DNA of 64,000 bases, taken from positions 29,543-93,542 of the forward strand of contig NZ_PPHF01000082.1 of assembly GCF_002904335.1 (NCBI RefSeq), given 5' to 3'. Below, piece after piece: positions 25,542 to 34,802 of the stretch. The translations under genes and the position numbers were made by a program. Each line of letters begins with the position of its first letter. Within the stretch, counting starts at the first letter, position 1. The notes under the pieces are model-generated. The model did no database searches. It had not been told where the DNA came from and saw nothing but the letters and a program-made list of their open reading frames with translations. The DNA comes from Amycolatopsis sp. CA-126428. Lineage in GTDB: Bacteria; Actinomycetota; Actinomycetes; Mycobacteriales; Pseudonocardiaceae.

Positions 25542-26222
25542 TCATGGGCCCTCCCGCAGATCGGCGACGGAGTTTTCCCGGGTCAGGCCGTTCTCCTGGG
25601 CGAGGATCGCGGCCTGCACGCGGGAGCGCAGGTCGAGTTTGGCGAGCACGCGCGAGACGTGCGTCTTCACCGTCGTCTCGCCGATGTACAGCCGGGTGCC
25701 GATCTGGGCGTTGGACAAACCCTCGCCCAGGCAGCCGAGCACCTCGCGCTCGCGCTCGGTGAGGTCGCCGAGGCCCTGGGGTGCCGGCGCCGGCTCCCGT
25801 CCCGACGCGGCGAAGGCGGTGATCACCCGCCGGGTGATCTGCGGAGCGAGCACGCCCTTTCCGGCCGCGACGAGCTTCACGGCCTCGATCAGCCGCGGTG
25901 CTTCGACCGACTTGAGCAGGAACCCGGCGGCGCCCGCCTGCAGCGTCCCGTCCACGTACTCGTCGAGGTCGAACGTGGTCAGCACGAGCACCTGCGTGAG
26001 CCCTTCGGCGACCAGTTGCCGGGTGGCGGCGATGCCGTCGGTGCCCGGCATCCGGACGTCCATCAGGGTGACGTCCGGACGGAGGGCGCGTGCCTTCCGC
26101 ACGGCGGCGGCGCCGTCGGCGGCTTCGCCCACGACCTCGATGCCCTCGGCGTGGTTGAGGATGGTGGTGAGCCCGAAGCGGATGGCTTCGTGGTCGTCGG
26201 CGATGAGAACGGTGACGGTCAT
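25542..26222 (-). CDS. NarL/FixJ-family response regulator
   Basis: A 226-residue two-component regulator. The receiver domain has the acidic pair Asp9-Asp10, phospho-acceptor Asp55 (LMDVRMPG) and Lys104; the output domain is a LuxR-type helix-turn-helix (LTEREREVLGCLGEGLSNAQIG and TVKTHVSRVLAKL) at about 150-215. The start ATG overlaps the kinase stop by 4 bases (ATGA). It presumably binds DNA once phosphorylated by the adjacent kinase; targets unknown. Confidence 0.95.
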   Translation of the reverse strand: MTVTVLIADDHEAIRFGLTTILNHAEGIEVVGEAADGAAAVRKARALRPDVTLMDVRMPGTDGIAATRQLVAEGLTQVLVLTTFDLDEYVDGTLQAGAAGFLLKSVEAPRLIEAVKLVAAGKGVLAPQITRRVITAFAASGREPAPAPQGLGDLTEREREVLGCLGEGLSNAQIGTRLYIGETTVKTHVSRVLAKLDLRSRVQAAILAQENGLTRENSVADLREGP

Positions 26223-27382
26223 CGCTGGTCGCTCACCGGGAGGTCCGCGCGAACCAGCCAGCCCCCGTCGGCCGGGCCCGCGGTCAGCGTGCCGCCGACC
26301 GCGTCCGCGCGTTCGCGCATGTTCAGCAGACCGGCGCCGTCGGCGGGCTCGGTGTCGGCGTGGAAGACGTCGTTGCGGATCTCGACCTGCAGGACCTGGT
26401 CGACGAAGCAGACGTCGACGTCGACCCGGCCGCCGGGCGCGTGCTTGGCCGCGTTCGTCAGCGCCTCCTGCGCGATCCGGTACGCGGTCAGGTCGACCGC
26501 CGCCGGCAGCACCACGTCCACAGTGGACCCGACCGCGACGTCCAGCCCGCTCGCCCGCGCCGAATCCACCAGTTTGAGCAGTTCGGTGAGCCGGGCCGGC
26601 GCGGTCGTTTCCGCGGCTCCGCCGTCCGTTTTGAGCAGCCCGATCATCGTGCGCATCTCCTCCAGGGCGCTCACGCTGTTTTCCCGTACCGACCGCAGCA
26701 CCGTCCTCGCCAGCTTCGGGTCGGGCATCGACAGCGCCGCCTCCGACTGGATCGCGATGGCCGAAAGGTGCCCGGCGATGACGTCGTGCAGGTCACGCGC
26801 CATCCGCCCGCGCTCGGCGGCGACCGCGGCCCGCCGGTCCAGCTCCGCTATTTTCGCGAGCTGCCGGGCGTTCGCCCGCTCGGTTTCGGCGATGTCGCGT
26901 TGCTGCCGGACGTTCGTCGCCCACCACACCGGCATGACGGCGAAGGGCAGCACCGTCACCGCGGCCAGCACCGCGGTGCGCCACTCGTGCGCGAGCACCA
27001 GTACGGCGACGAGCGCGCAGGGCACCGACAGCCCGGCGAGGCCGATCATCACCCGGCTCGTGCGCCGGGAGCCGTACAGCGTCGCCGCGTACAGGAAGTC
27101 GGTGTAGACGATCAGTGCCGGCAGCGACGCGCTGATCCAGACGTCCACCGCGAGCACCGCGGTGGCGATGATCAGTGCGCCCGGCACCCAGCGGCGCAGC
27201 ATCGCCAGGCCGCAGAGCACGGTGAGTTCGATCAGCCGCACCCACAGCGGCGCGTCGTCGTGGGCGCCCAGCATCCGGTGGTTGCCGGTGGCGTAGATGC
27301 CGAAGCCGACCGCCCAGGTGGCGAGGGCGATCAGGGCGTCCTGCTGCCACACCGGGAGTGAGCGGAGGCGGGGGAACTGCAT
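26219..27382 (-). CDS. DesK-type sensor histidine kinase
   Basis: A 387-residue membrane kinase: five or six hydrophobic helices in residues 13-155 with almost no extracytoplasmic domain, a coiled coil (158-192), the HisKA_3 box MARDLHDVIAGHLSAI with phospho-acceptor His199, and an ATPase domain ending in the G-box DGAGLLNMRERADAVGG. The architecture suggests sensing within the membrane or envelope. The ATG at 27382 is 13 bases from a perfect palindrome. Coupled to the response regulator downstream. Confidence 0.93.
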   Translation of the reverse strand: MQFPRLRSLPVWQQDALIALATWAVGFGIYATGNHRMLGAHDDAPLWVRLIELTVLCGLAMLRRWVPGALIIATAVLAVDVWISASLPALIVYTDFLYAATLYGSRRTSRVMIGLAGLSVPCALVAVLVLAHEWRTAVLAAVTVLPFAVMPVWWATNVRQQRDIAETERANARQLAKIAELDRRAAVAAERGRMARDLHDVIAGHLSAIAIQSEAALSMPDPKLARTVLRSVRENSVSALEEMRTMIGLLKTDGGAAETTAPARLTELLKLVDSARASGLDVAVGSTVDVVLPAAVDLTAYRIAQEALTNAAKHAPGGRVDVDVCFVDQVLQVEIRNDVFHADTEPADGAGLLNMRERADAVGGTLTAGPADGGWLVRADLPVSDQR

Positions 27383-27394
27383 GTGACCATCCCA

Positions 27395-27416
27395 GCACAC
27401 CGGGTGCCCGGTGTGC
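27395..27416. promoter_or_regulatory. Perfect 22-bp palindrome upstream of the kinase gene
   Basis: Arms GCACACCGGG (27395-27404) and CCCGGTGTGC (27407-27416) flank a TG centre, between the divergent kinase and membrane-protein genes. It could be an operator for autoregulation by the response regulator or a 5'-UTR hairpin. Confidence 0.45.
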
Positions 27417-27491
27417 GTCCTACGAAGTGATGATGCCTGGTCCTCCTCTTCGCCGACGCGGCCGGCCGGGCGCGGGGGAGAGCGTGGAGAG

Positions 27492-28064
27492 GTGGACGAA
27501 ATCGGGAAGTTCATCGCGGAGAACCCGACGGCCGCCGTCATCGCGGCGGGCGAGGCCGGGTTCTGGGTGCTCATCGCGGCGGGGCTCGCCGTGCGGTACG
27601 GCCTGCGTGCGCGGCGGACGTCGGCGGTGCTGCTCGCGCTGGTACCGCTGATCGACGTCGTGGTGCTGGTGGCGGCCACCGCCGACCTGGCCGGCGGCGC
27701 GAAGGCGAACTCCACGCACGGTCTCGCGGCGGTGTACCTCGGGTTCAGCGTGGTGTTCGGGCCGAGCCTGGTCCGCTGGGCCGACGTGCGGTTCGCGCAC
27801 CGCTTCGCCGGCGGCCCGGCGCCACCGAAGCGGGAGGGGAAGGAGAGGCTGCACCACGAGTGGAGGGAGTTCGCGAAGTGCCTGCTGGCCTGCGGAATCG
27901 CGGCGGCGGCCCTGCTGGCGGCGATCTTCGCGATCGGCACGCCGGAGCAGGTCGCGCCGCTGTGGGACTGGTTCCCCCGGCTGGGCGCCGTGTCGGCGAT
28001 CTGGCTGGTCACGGGGCCGGTCTGGGAGGAGCTGTCCGGTACGCGGGCGAAGGTGCGGCGGTGA
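27492..28064 (+). CDS. Four-helix membrane protein, family not named
   Basis: 190 residues. N-terminal VDEIGKFIAENPTAAVIAAG precedes a hydrophobic helix, with further helices near residues 50-65, 88-105 and 137-155. HGLAAVYLGFSVVFG and RFAHRFAGGP are patterns I recall from streptomycete hypothetical membrane proteins. GTG 27492 is chosen because it yields the acidic N-terminus seen in relatives, and GGGGGAGAG lies about 9 bases upstream. Function unknown; divergent from the two-component system, so possibly under its control. Confidence 0.75.
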   Translation: MDEIGKFIAENPTAAVIAAGEAGFWVLIAAGLAVRYGLRARRTSAVLLALVPLIDVVVLVAATADLAGGAKANSTHGLAAVYLGFSVVFGPSLVRWADVRFAHRFAGGPAPPKREGKERLHHEWREFAKCLLACGIAAAALLAAIFAIGTPEQVAPLWDWFPRLGAVSAIWLVTGPVWEELSGTRAKVRR

Positions 28065-28272
28065 TCGGGTTGGCCGGAGGCGCCGGCGGGCTGGGAGGAA
28101 GGGGTTGTGACGATCGGGCTGGTTGGTGGGCGTGCTGTTCGGCCGGAGGGAGGAGTGCGGCGGTAGTCAGCTGCTCGAGAGCGTGCGATTGGCCAGCAGG
28201 CGGCCACGCGCCCCAGAGGGTGAGCCGCCCGCGAACCGCGGCCGGACAAGGGCCACAGGGGGCCGGGGGAGG

Positions 28273-28309
28273 GCGGCGGGAGCGGCCGGGGGACTGCCGC
28301 TCCCGCCGC
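28273..28309 (+). terminator. 14-bp hairpin before malQ
   Basis: Arms 28273-28286 and 28296-28309 are exact complements with a 9-base loop. It is the main structured element in the 310 bp between the membrane protein and malQ; otherwise that stretch shows only GC-rich DNA with a near-repeat of GATCGGG(T/C)TGG. Confidence 0.55.
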
Positions 28310-28374
28310 GGGCGCCGGGAGTGACGTCGCCCGTGCAGATGGCGGGAACGGCCGGGCACCGGAATGCTGGTGCC

Positions 28375-30330
28375 GTGCCCGAAGAGATCCCCGCCCGCAG
28401 CCCCCTGCACGAGCTCGCCGACCTCCACGGGGTTGCCACCCGGTACCAGAACGCCGATCGGGTCTGGGTCGACGTGGACGACGAGGTCGTCGTCGCCGTC
28501 CTCGGACAGTTCGGGGTCGATGCGACCAGTGACCCCGCCATCGCCGCCGCTCTCACCGCCGCGCGGGAAGCGCCGGCCGCGCTGCCGCCGACCATCGTCG
28601 TGCGGGAGGGCACCGGCAAAGCGCTGGGTGTCGAGGCCGAGGTCGTCCTCGAAGACGGGACGCGGCGGCGGGTCGATGGGGAACTGCCCGCGGACCTGCC
28701 GCTCGGGTGGCACCGGGTCGTCACCGCCGAGCAGGACGTCGTTCTGGCCGTGGTGCCGGCGAAGCTGCCGCAAGTCACTCCCGCCTGGGGGTGGATGCTG
28801 CAGCTCTACGCCCTGCACTCGGCCGGGTCCTGGGGCATCGGCGACTACGCCGACCTCGCCACCTTCGCCGCCCGGTCGGCCGCGGAACTGGACGCCGGCG
28901 TGCTGCTGGTGAACCCGGTGCAGGCGATCAGCCCCGCGCACCCGATCGAACGGTCGCCGTACTCGCCGGCGAGCCGGCGGTTCGCCAACCCCGTCTACCT
29001 GCGCGTCACCGCCACCGAGACGTTCGAGCAAGCCGATGAGGCGACCCGGGCGGTCGTCGAGTCCCTGGCCCCGGACCGCGAAGGCGAACTGATCGACTAC
29101 GACGCCGTCTGGACCGCCAAGCGGGCCGCGCTCGAGCTGCTGTGGCCGCACCGCGTCGAAGCGGTGCCCGAGGACGGGGACCTGCTCGGCTTCGCCCTCT
29201 TCTGCGCCCTCGCCGAGCTGCACGGCGCCGACTGGCGGGAGTGGCCCGAGGACCTGCGCGACCCGGCCGGACCGGCCACCGCGAAGGCGCGCGAGGAGCT
29301 CAAGGACCGCGTCGCCTTCCACGCCTGGCTTCAGCACCTCTGCCGGGTCCAGCTGGAGGCGGCGCGGAGAGCCGCGCGCGAGGCCGGGATGAACGTCGGG
29401 ATCGTGCACGACCTGCCGGTCGGGGTGCACCCCGGCGGGGCGGACACGTGGGCGCTCAAAGACGTCTTCGCCGCCGATGTCCGGGTCGGCGCTCCGCCGG
29501 ACGCCTTCAACCAGCAGGGACAGGACTGGAACCTGCCGCCGTGGCGGCCGGACAGGCTGGCCGAGGCCGGGTACGCGCCGTTCCGGGACGTCATCCGAGG
29601 CGTCCTGCGGTTCGCCGACGGCATCCGCGTCGACCACATCGCCGGCCTGTGGCGGCTGTGGTGGATCCCGCCGGGCGAGCCCGCGCACCGCGGCACGTAC
29701 GTCCACTACGACGCCGAAGCCATGGTCGGCGTGCTCGCGCTCGAAGCGCACCGCGCCGGCGCCGTCGTCGTGGGGGAGGACCTCGGGACCGTCGAGGAGG
29801 TCGTCACCGACACCATGCACGAACGGGGGATGCTCAGCTCGGCCGTGCTGTGGTTCGAGCGGGACTGGGACGCGCCCGGCCAGCCGTTCACGCCGCCGGA
29901 CAGCTGGGACCCGGACGCCATGGCCAGCATCTCCACGCACGACCTGCCCACGGTCTCGGGCTGGCTGAAGAGCGAGCACGTCCGGGTCCGGGCCGAGCTC
30001 GGGCTGCTGGACCGCGGGGTCGAAGCCGAGGAAGAAGCGGCCGCCGGGGAGCGCAAGGCGCTGCTGGAACTCGTTGCGCGGGAAGGGATTCCGGCCGACG
30101 ACCCGGTCGTCGCGCTGCACACCCTGCTCGCGAGGGCCGCTTCGCGGCTCGTGCTGACCTCGCCGGCCGACGTCGCGGGCCAGGTGCGGCAGCCGAATCT
30201 GCCCGGAACGGTCGACCAGTACCCTAACTGGCGGATTCGCCTGCCCGTCAGCGTGGACGGCTTCTTCACCGCGCAGGGGGTCCGCGCAGCGGTCGCACCG
30301 CTGGCGGCGGCCCGGCCGCTGCCCCGGTAA
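28375..30330 (+). CDS. malQ: 4-alpha-glucanotransferase (amylomaltase)
   Basis: A 651-residue GH77 enzyme that transfers maltosyl and longer units between alpha-1,4-glucans, releasing glucose. The catalytic trio is intact: nucleophile Asp420 (GIRVDHIAGLW), acid/base Glu468 (VVVGEDLGTV) and transition-state stabiliser Asp523 (STHDLPT). An N-terminal ~140-residue domain precedes the barrel, as in other actinobacterial MalQ. GTG 28375 gives the expected N-terminus, but an ATG at 28339 is possible. First gene of the alpha-glucan cluster; 72 bp precede glgX. Confidence 0.94.
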   Translation: MPEEIPARSPLHELADLHGVATRYQNADRVWVDVDDEVVVAVLGQFGVDATSDPAIAAALTAAREAPAALPPTIVVREGTGKALGVEAEVVLEDGTRRRVDGELPADLPLGWHRVVTAEQDVVLAVVPAKLPQVTPAWGWMLQLYALHSAGSWGIGDYADLATFAARSAAELDAGVLLVNPVQAISPAHPIERSPYSPASRRFANPVYLRVTATETFEQADEATRAVVESLAPDREGELIDYDAVWTAKRAALELLWPHRVEAVPEDGDLLGFALFCALAELHGADWREWPEDLRDPAGPATAKAREELKDRVAFHAWLQHLCRVQLEAARRAAREAGMNVGIVHDLPVGVHPGGADTWALKDVFAADVRVGAPPDAFNQQGQDWNLPPWRPDRLAEAGYAPFRDVIRGVLRFADGIRVDHIAGLWRLWWIPPGEPAHRGTYVHYDAEAMVGVLALEAHRAGAVVVGEDLGTVEEVVTDTMHERGMLSSAVLWFERDWDAPGQPFTPPDSWDPDAMASISTHDLPTVSGWLKSEHVRVRAELGLLDRGVEAEEEAAAGERKALLELVAREGIPADDPVVALHTLLARAASRLVLTSPADVAGQVRQPNLPGTVDQYPNWRIRLPVSVDGFFTAQGVRAAVAPLAAARPLPR

Positions 30331-30402
30331 CGACCACACCGTCGCGCGCGACCCCCGATACGCGGACGCCACCGGCACGACCCAAGCTCGAGGAGAAACC
30401 CA

Positions 30403-32529
30403 GTGCGGCCCTGGCCCGGAACGCCCTACCCGCTCGGCGCCACCTACGACGGAGTCGGGACGAACTTCGCCCTGTTCTCCGAGGTGGCCGAGCGCGTCGA
30501 ACTGTGCCTGTTCGACGCCGAGGGCAAGGAGACACGCCACGCGCTCGAAGAGGTCGACGGCTTCGTCCACCACGGCTACCTGCTCAACGTCGGCCCCGGC
30601 CAGCGCTACGGGTTCCGGGTGCACGGCCCGTACGACCCGAAGCGCGGCCTGCGCTGCAACCCGAACAAGCTGCTCATCGACCCGTACGCGAAGGCCGTCT
30701 CGCACGGCGTGAAGTGGGACGAGTCGCTGTTCGGCTACCAGTTCGACAACCCGGACGAGCGCAACGACGCCGACAGCGCCGGCCGCGTGCCGTATTCGCT
30801 GGTGGCGAACCCGTTCTTCGACTGGGGCAACGACCGGCAGCCGAAGCGGCCGTACAACGAGACGGTCATCTACGAAGCCCACGTCAAGGGCATGACCGTG
30901 CATCACCCGTTCGTGCCTGAAGCGCTGCGGGGCACGTACGCCGGCCTCGCGCACCCCGCCGTCGTCGAGCACCTGCAGAAACTCGGCGTGACCGCCGTCG
31001 AACTGCTGCCGGTGCACCAGTTCGTCACCGACCACGGCCTGGCCGAAAAGGGCCTGACGAACTACTGGGGCTACAACACGATCGGGTACTTCGCGCCCCA
31101 CGACTCCTACTCGGCGGTGCCCGGGGAGGGCGGCCAGGTCCAGGAGTTCAAGGGCATGGTCAAGGCCTTCCACGAGGCGGGCATCGAAGTGATCCTCGAC
31201 GTGGTTTACAACCACACCGCCGAGGGCAACCACCTCGGGCCGACCCTGTCGATGCGCGGCATCGACAACGAGGCCTACTACCGGCTGGTCGAGGGGGAGC
31301 CCGAGTACTACATGGACTACACCGGCACCGGGAACTCGCTGAACGTGCGCAACCCGCACACCCTGCAGCTGATCATGGACTCGCTGCGGTACTGGGTGAC
31401 GGAGATGCACGTCGACGGCTTCCGGTTCGACCTCGCCTCCGCGCTGGCGCGCGAGTTCTACGACGTCGACCGGCTGTCGACCTTCTTCGACCTGGTGCAG
31501 CAGGACCCGATCGTCAGCCAGGTGAAGCTGATCGCCGAGCCGTGGGACGTCGGCCCGGGTGGCTACCAGGTCGGCAACTTCCCGCCGCTGTGGACGGAGT
31601 GGAACGGGCAGTTCCGCGACACCGTCCGCGACTTCTGGCGCGGCGAGCCCTCGACGCTGGGCGAGTTCGCCTCGCGCATCACCGGCTCGTCGGACCTCTA
31701 CCAGGACGACGGCCGCCGCCCCTTCGCGTCGATCAACTTCGTCACCGCGCACGACGGTTTCACGCTGCGGGACCTGGTGTCCTACAACGAAAAGCACAAC
31801 GGGGCCAACGGCGAGGACGGCCGCGACGGCGCCGACGACAACCGGTCGTGGAACTGCGGCGTCGAGGGCGACACCGACGATCCCGAGGTGCTGACCCTGC
31901 GCGTCCGGCAGCAGCGGAACATGCTGGCCACGCTGCTGCTGTCCCAAGGCGTGCCGATGATCCTGCACGGCGACGAGTTCGGCCGCACCCAGCAGGGCAA
32001 CAACAACGTCTACTGCCAGGACTCGGAACTGTCCTGGATGGACTGGGAACTGGCCAAGGAGAACGCGGACCTGGTCAAGTTCACCGGCGGGCTGAGCGCG
32101 TTCCGGCACCGGCACCCGGTCTTCCGCCGCCGCCGCTTCTTCCAGGGCGGCCCGGTCGGCAAGGGCGAGAAGCTCGGCGACATCGCCTGGTTCACCCCGG
32201 CCGGCGAGGAGATGACCGAGCAGAACTGGGACGACGGCTTCGGCAAGGCGGTCGTCGTCTTCCTCAACGGCAAGGCGATCCCCGACCTCGACCAGCGCGG
32301 GATGAAGGTCGAGGACGACTCGTTCCTGCTCGCCTTCAACGCCCACTACGAGGACATCGACGCCACGCTCCCGGGCAACGGCTACGGGGAGAGCTGGACC
32401 GTCGTGGTCGACACCGCGACCGGGGAGGTGGAGCCCGCCGACGCGAAGCCGATCGAAGGCGGCGGCCGGCTCACCCTCCCCGCCCGGTCCCTGATCGTGC
32501 TGCAACGGACGGAGACGGAAGCCGAATGA
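30403..32529 (+). CDS. glgX: Glycogen debranching enzyme GlgX/TreX (copy 1)
   Basis: A 708-residue GH13 isoamylase-type enzyme that hydrolyses alpha-1,6 branches. N-terminal CBM48 (about 1-150), then the barrel with Asp343 nucleophile (GFRFDLASAL), Glu379 (LIAEPWD) and Asp451 (TAHDGF). AGGAG precedes the GTG at 30403. The stop overlaps treY by 4 bases, so this copy is the one built into a TreX-TreY-TreZ module that turns glycogen into trehalose. It is ~50% similar by eye to the second copy 4 kb downstream. Confidence 0.94.
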   Translation: MRPWPGTPYPLGATYDGVGTNFALFSEVAERVELCLFDAEGKETRHALEEVDGFVHHGYLLNVGPGQRYGFRVHGPYDPKRGLRCNPNKLLIDPYAKAVSHGVKWDESLFGYQFDNPDERNDADSAGRVPYSLVANPFFDWGNDRQPKRPYNETVIYEAHVKGMTVHHPFVPEALRGTYAGLAHPAVVEHLQKLGVTAVELLPVHQFVTDHGLAEKGLTNYWGYNTIGYFAPHDSYSAVPGEGGQVQEFKGMVKAFHEAGIEVILDVVYNHTAEGNHLGPTLSMRGIDNEAYYRLVEGEPEYYMDYTGTGNSLNVRNPHTLQLIMDSLRYWVTEMHVDGFRFDLASALAREFYDVDRLSTFFDLVQQDPIVSQVKLIAEPWDVGPGGYQVGNFPPLWTEWNGQFRDTVRDFWRGEPSTLGEFASRITGSSDLYQDDGRRPFASINFVTAHDGFTLRDLVSYNEKHNGANGEDGRDGADDNRSWNCGVEGDTDDPEVLTLRVRQQRNMLATLLLSQGVPMILHGDEFGRTQQGNNNVYCQDSELSWMDWELAKENADLVKFTGGLSAFRHRHPVFRRRRFFQGGPVGKGEKLGDIAWFTPAGEEMTEQNWDDGFGKAVVVFLNGKAIPDLDQRGMKVEDDSFLLAFNAHYEDIDATLPGNGYGESWTVVVDTATGEVEPADAKPIEGGGRLTLPARSLIVLQRTETEAE

Positions 32530-34802
32530 CGGTGCCGGAGTCGACCTACCGGGTGCAGCTGCGCCCGGAGTTCACCTTCGCCGACGCGGCCGGCATCGCC
32601 GGCTACCTGCGTGACCTCGGCATCGGCGCGCTGTACGCGTCGCCGGTGCTGGACGCGGCGCCGGGCTCGACGCACGGCTACGACGTCGTCGACCCGACCC
32701 GCGCGCGGCCCGCGCTCGGCGGCGAGGCCGCGCGCCAGGAGCTCTCGGCGCTGCTGAAGGAGCTCGGGCTGGGCCTGGTGGTGGACATCGTGCCGAACCA
32801 CATGTCGGTCGAGGTGCCGAAGGCGAACCGCTGGTGGTGGGACGTGCTCGAGCACGGCCGCGACTCGGAGTACGCGTCCTTCTTCGACATCGACTGGGAC
32901 CGCGGCCCGATCCTGCTGCCGGTCCTGGGCGACGATGACGCTGTCTCGGAACTGTCGGTCGAAGGCGACGAGCTGGTCTACTACGACCACCGGTTCCCGA
33001 TCGCCCCCGGCACGGGAACCGGGACGCCGCAGGAGATCCACGAGCGCCAGCACTACCGCCTGGCCGGCTGGCGCCGCGGCAACGCCGAGCTGACCTACCG
33101 CCGGTTCTTCGACATCACGACCTTGGCCGCGGTCCGCGTCGAAGACCCGAAGGTGTTCGCCGAGACGCACGGCGAGGTGCTGCGCTGGGTCGCCGACGGC
33201 GACGTCACCGGCCTGCGCGTCGACCACCCGGACGGCCTGGCCGACCCGGGCGGCTACTTCCGGCGGCTGCGCGAGAACGCGCCGAACGCGTGGATCGTGG
33301 CCGAAAAGATCCTGCACCCGGGCGAGCCGCTGCCGCAGAGCTGGCCGGTCGACGGCACCACCGGCTACGACGCTCTGCGCGAGATCGCCGGCGTCTTCAT
33401 CGACCCGCAGGGCGAGCCGGACTTCACCGCGCTGGCGAACGAACTGGGCGTGAAGACCGGGTACCACCGCGTCGAGGCCGAGGCCCGGCGCCTGGTCACC
33501 GACCGCATCCTGGTCGCCGAGGTCCGGCGGATCGCCGCGCTGCTGCCCGACATCGACCCCGAGCAGGCCCGGCAGGCGGTGGCCGAGACGATGGTCGCCT
33601 TCCCCGTCTACCGCTCCTACCTCCCCGAAGGCGCGGACCACTGGACGGCCGCGATCGCCGGGGCCCGGCAGGCGCGGCCCGACCTCGCCGACGCGCTGAT
33701 CATCCTCGACGCCTACGTCCGCAAGAACCCGGAAAGCGAGCTGGCCACCCGGCTCCAGCAGACCTCCGGCATGGTCGTGGCGAAGGGCACCGAGGACACG
33801 ACCTTCTACCGCTACACCCGCTTCGCCGCGCTCAACGAGGTCGGCGGCAACCCGGACCGGTTCGGCCTCGGCGTCGAGGAGTTCCACCGGCTGGCCGCCG
33901 AGCGCGAGGCCGGCTACCCGGCCGCGATGACGACGCTGACCACGCACGACACCAAGCGCTCCGAGGACACCCGCGCCCGGATGGCGGTACTGGCCGAAGT
34001 CCCCGGCGAGTTCGCCCAGGCCGTCCGCCGGTGGACCGCCCGGCGGGGGATCGACGAGCCGTCGCTCAACCTGCTGGCCTGGCAGACGCTGGTGTCGACC
34101 TGGCCGATCGAGCCGGCCCGGCTGCGGGACTACCTCGACAAGGCGGCGAAGGAGGCCAAGCTCCGGACCAGCTGGACCGACCACGACGAGGCCTTCGAGG
34201 CCGATGTCGCCGCGTGGCCCGAAGACGTCATGAACGATGCCGAGCTCGCGGCGGACGTCGAGGCGTTCGTCCAGCGCATCGAGGGCCCCGGTTACGCGAA
34301 CTCGCTCGGCCAGAAGCTCGTCCAGCTCACCGCGCCCGGTGTCCCGGACGTCTACCAGGGCACCGAGCTGTGGGACTTCTCGCTGGTCGACCCGGACAAC
34401 CGCCGCCCGGTGGACTACGCACTGCGTCGCGAGCTGCTGGCCCGGATCGCCGACGGCGAGCGGCCGGAGATCGACGCGTCGGGCGCGGCCAAGCTCCTGG
34501 TCGTGCACAAGGCGCTGAAGCTTCGCCAGGAGCACCCCGCGCTGTTCCGCGGCTACCGGCCGCTGCGGGCCGAGGGCGCGGCCGCCAAGCACGTCCTCGC
34601 CTACACGCGCAGCCCGGACCTCGCGGTGGCGGTCACCCGGCTTCCCGTCGGCCTCGAGGCCGACGGCGGCTGGCGCGACACCGTGCTGCCGCTGCCCGAC
34701 GGCACCTGGACCGACGTCCTGACCGGTCGCGACGCCGCCTCGGACGTCGCCACCCTGTTCGATCGCTATCCCGTCGCGTTGCTGGTGCGAGGAGACGTAT
34801 GA
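32526..34802 (+). CDS. treY: Maltooligosyltrehalose synthase
   Basis: A 758-residue GH13 enzyme that isomerises the reducing-end alpha-1,4 bond of maltooligosaccharides to the alpha,alpha-1,1 bond of trehalose. STYRVQLRPEFTFADAA at the N-terminus is diagnostic; catalytic Asp233 (GLRVDHPDGL), Glu260 (IVAEKIL) and the Asp in TTHDTKRSED are present. The ATG overlaps the glgX stop and its own stop overlaps treZ, both by ATGA, so the three are translationally coupled and stoichiometric. Confidence 0.95.
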   Translation: MTVPESTYRVQLRPEFTFADAAGIAGYLRDLGIGALYASPVLDAAPGSTHGYDVVDPTRARPALGGEAARQELSALLKELGLGLVVDIVPNHMSVEVPKANRWWWDVLEHGRDSEYASFFDIDWDRGPILLPVLGDDDAVSELSVEGDELVYYDHRFPIAPGTGTGTPQEIHERQHYRLAGWRRGNAELTYRRFFDITTLAAVRVEDPKVFAETHGEVLRWVADGDVTGLRVDHPDGLADPGGYFRRLRENAPNAWIVAEKILHPGEPLPQSWPVDGTTGYDALREIAGVFIDPQGEPDFTALANELGVKTGYHRVEAEARRLVTDRILVAEVRRIAALLPDIDPEQARQAVAETMVAFPVYRSYLPEGADHWTAAIAGARQARPDLADALIILDAYVRKNPESELATRLQQTSGMVVAKGTEDTTFYRYTRFAALNEVGGNPDRFGLGVEEFHRLAAEREAGYPAAMTTLTTHDTKRSEDTRARMAVLAEVPGEFAQAVRRWTARRGIDEPSLNLLAWQTLVSTWPIEPARLRDYLDKAAKEAKLRTSWTDHDEAFEADVAAWPEDVMNDAELAADVEAFVQRIEGPGYANSLGQKLVQLTAPGVPDVYQGTELWDFSLVDPDNRRPVDYALRRELLARIADGERPEIDASGAAKLLVVHKALKLRQEHPALFRGYRPLRAEGAAAKHVLAYTRSPDLAVAVTRLPVGLEADGGWRDTVLPLPDGTWTDVLTGRDAASDVATLFDRYPVALLVRGDV

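Noticed and set aside
26519..26527. CCACAGTGG palindrome in the kinase gene as a local operator
   Set aside because: The same word recurs inside several unrelated genes, so it is a genome-wide word rather than a site specific to this gene.
28009..32505. Minus-strand open frame of 1498 codons over malQ and glgX
   Set aside because: Antisense shadow; the plus strand carries complete GH77 and GH13 catalytic residues.
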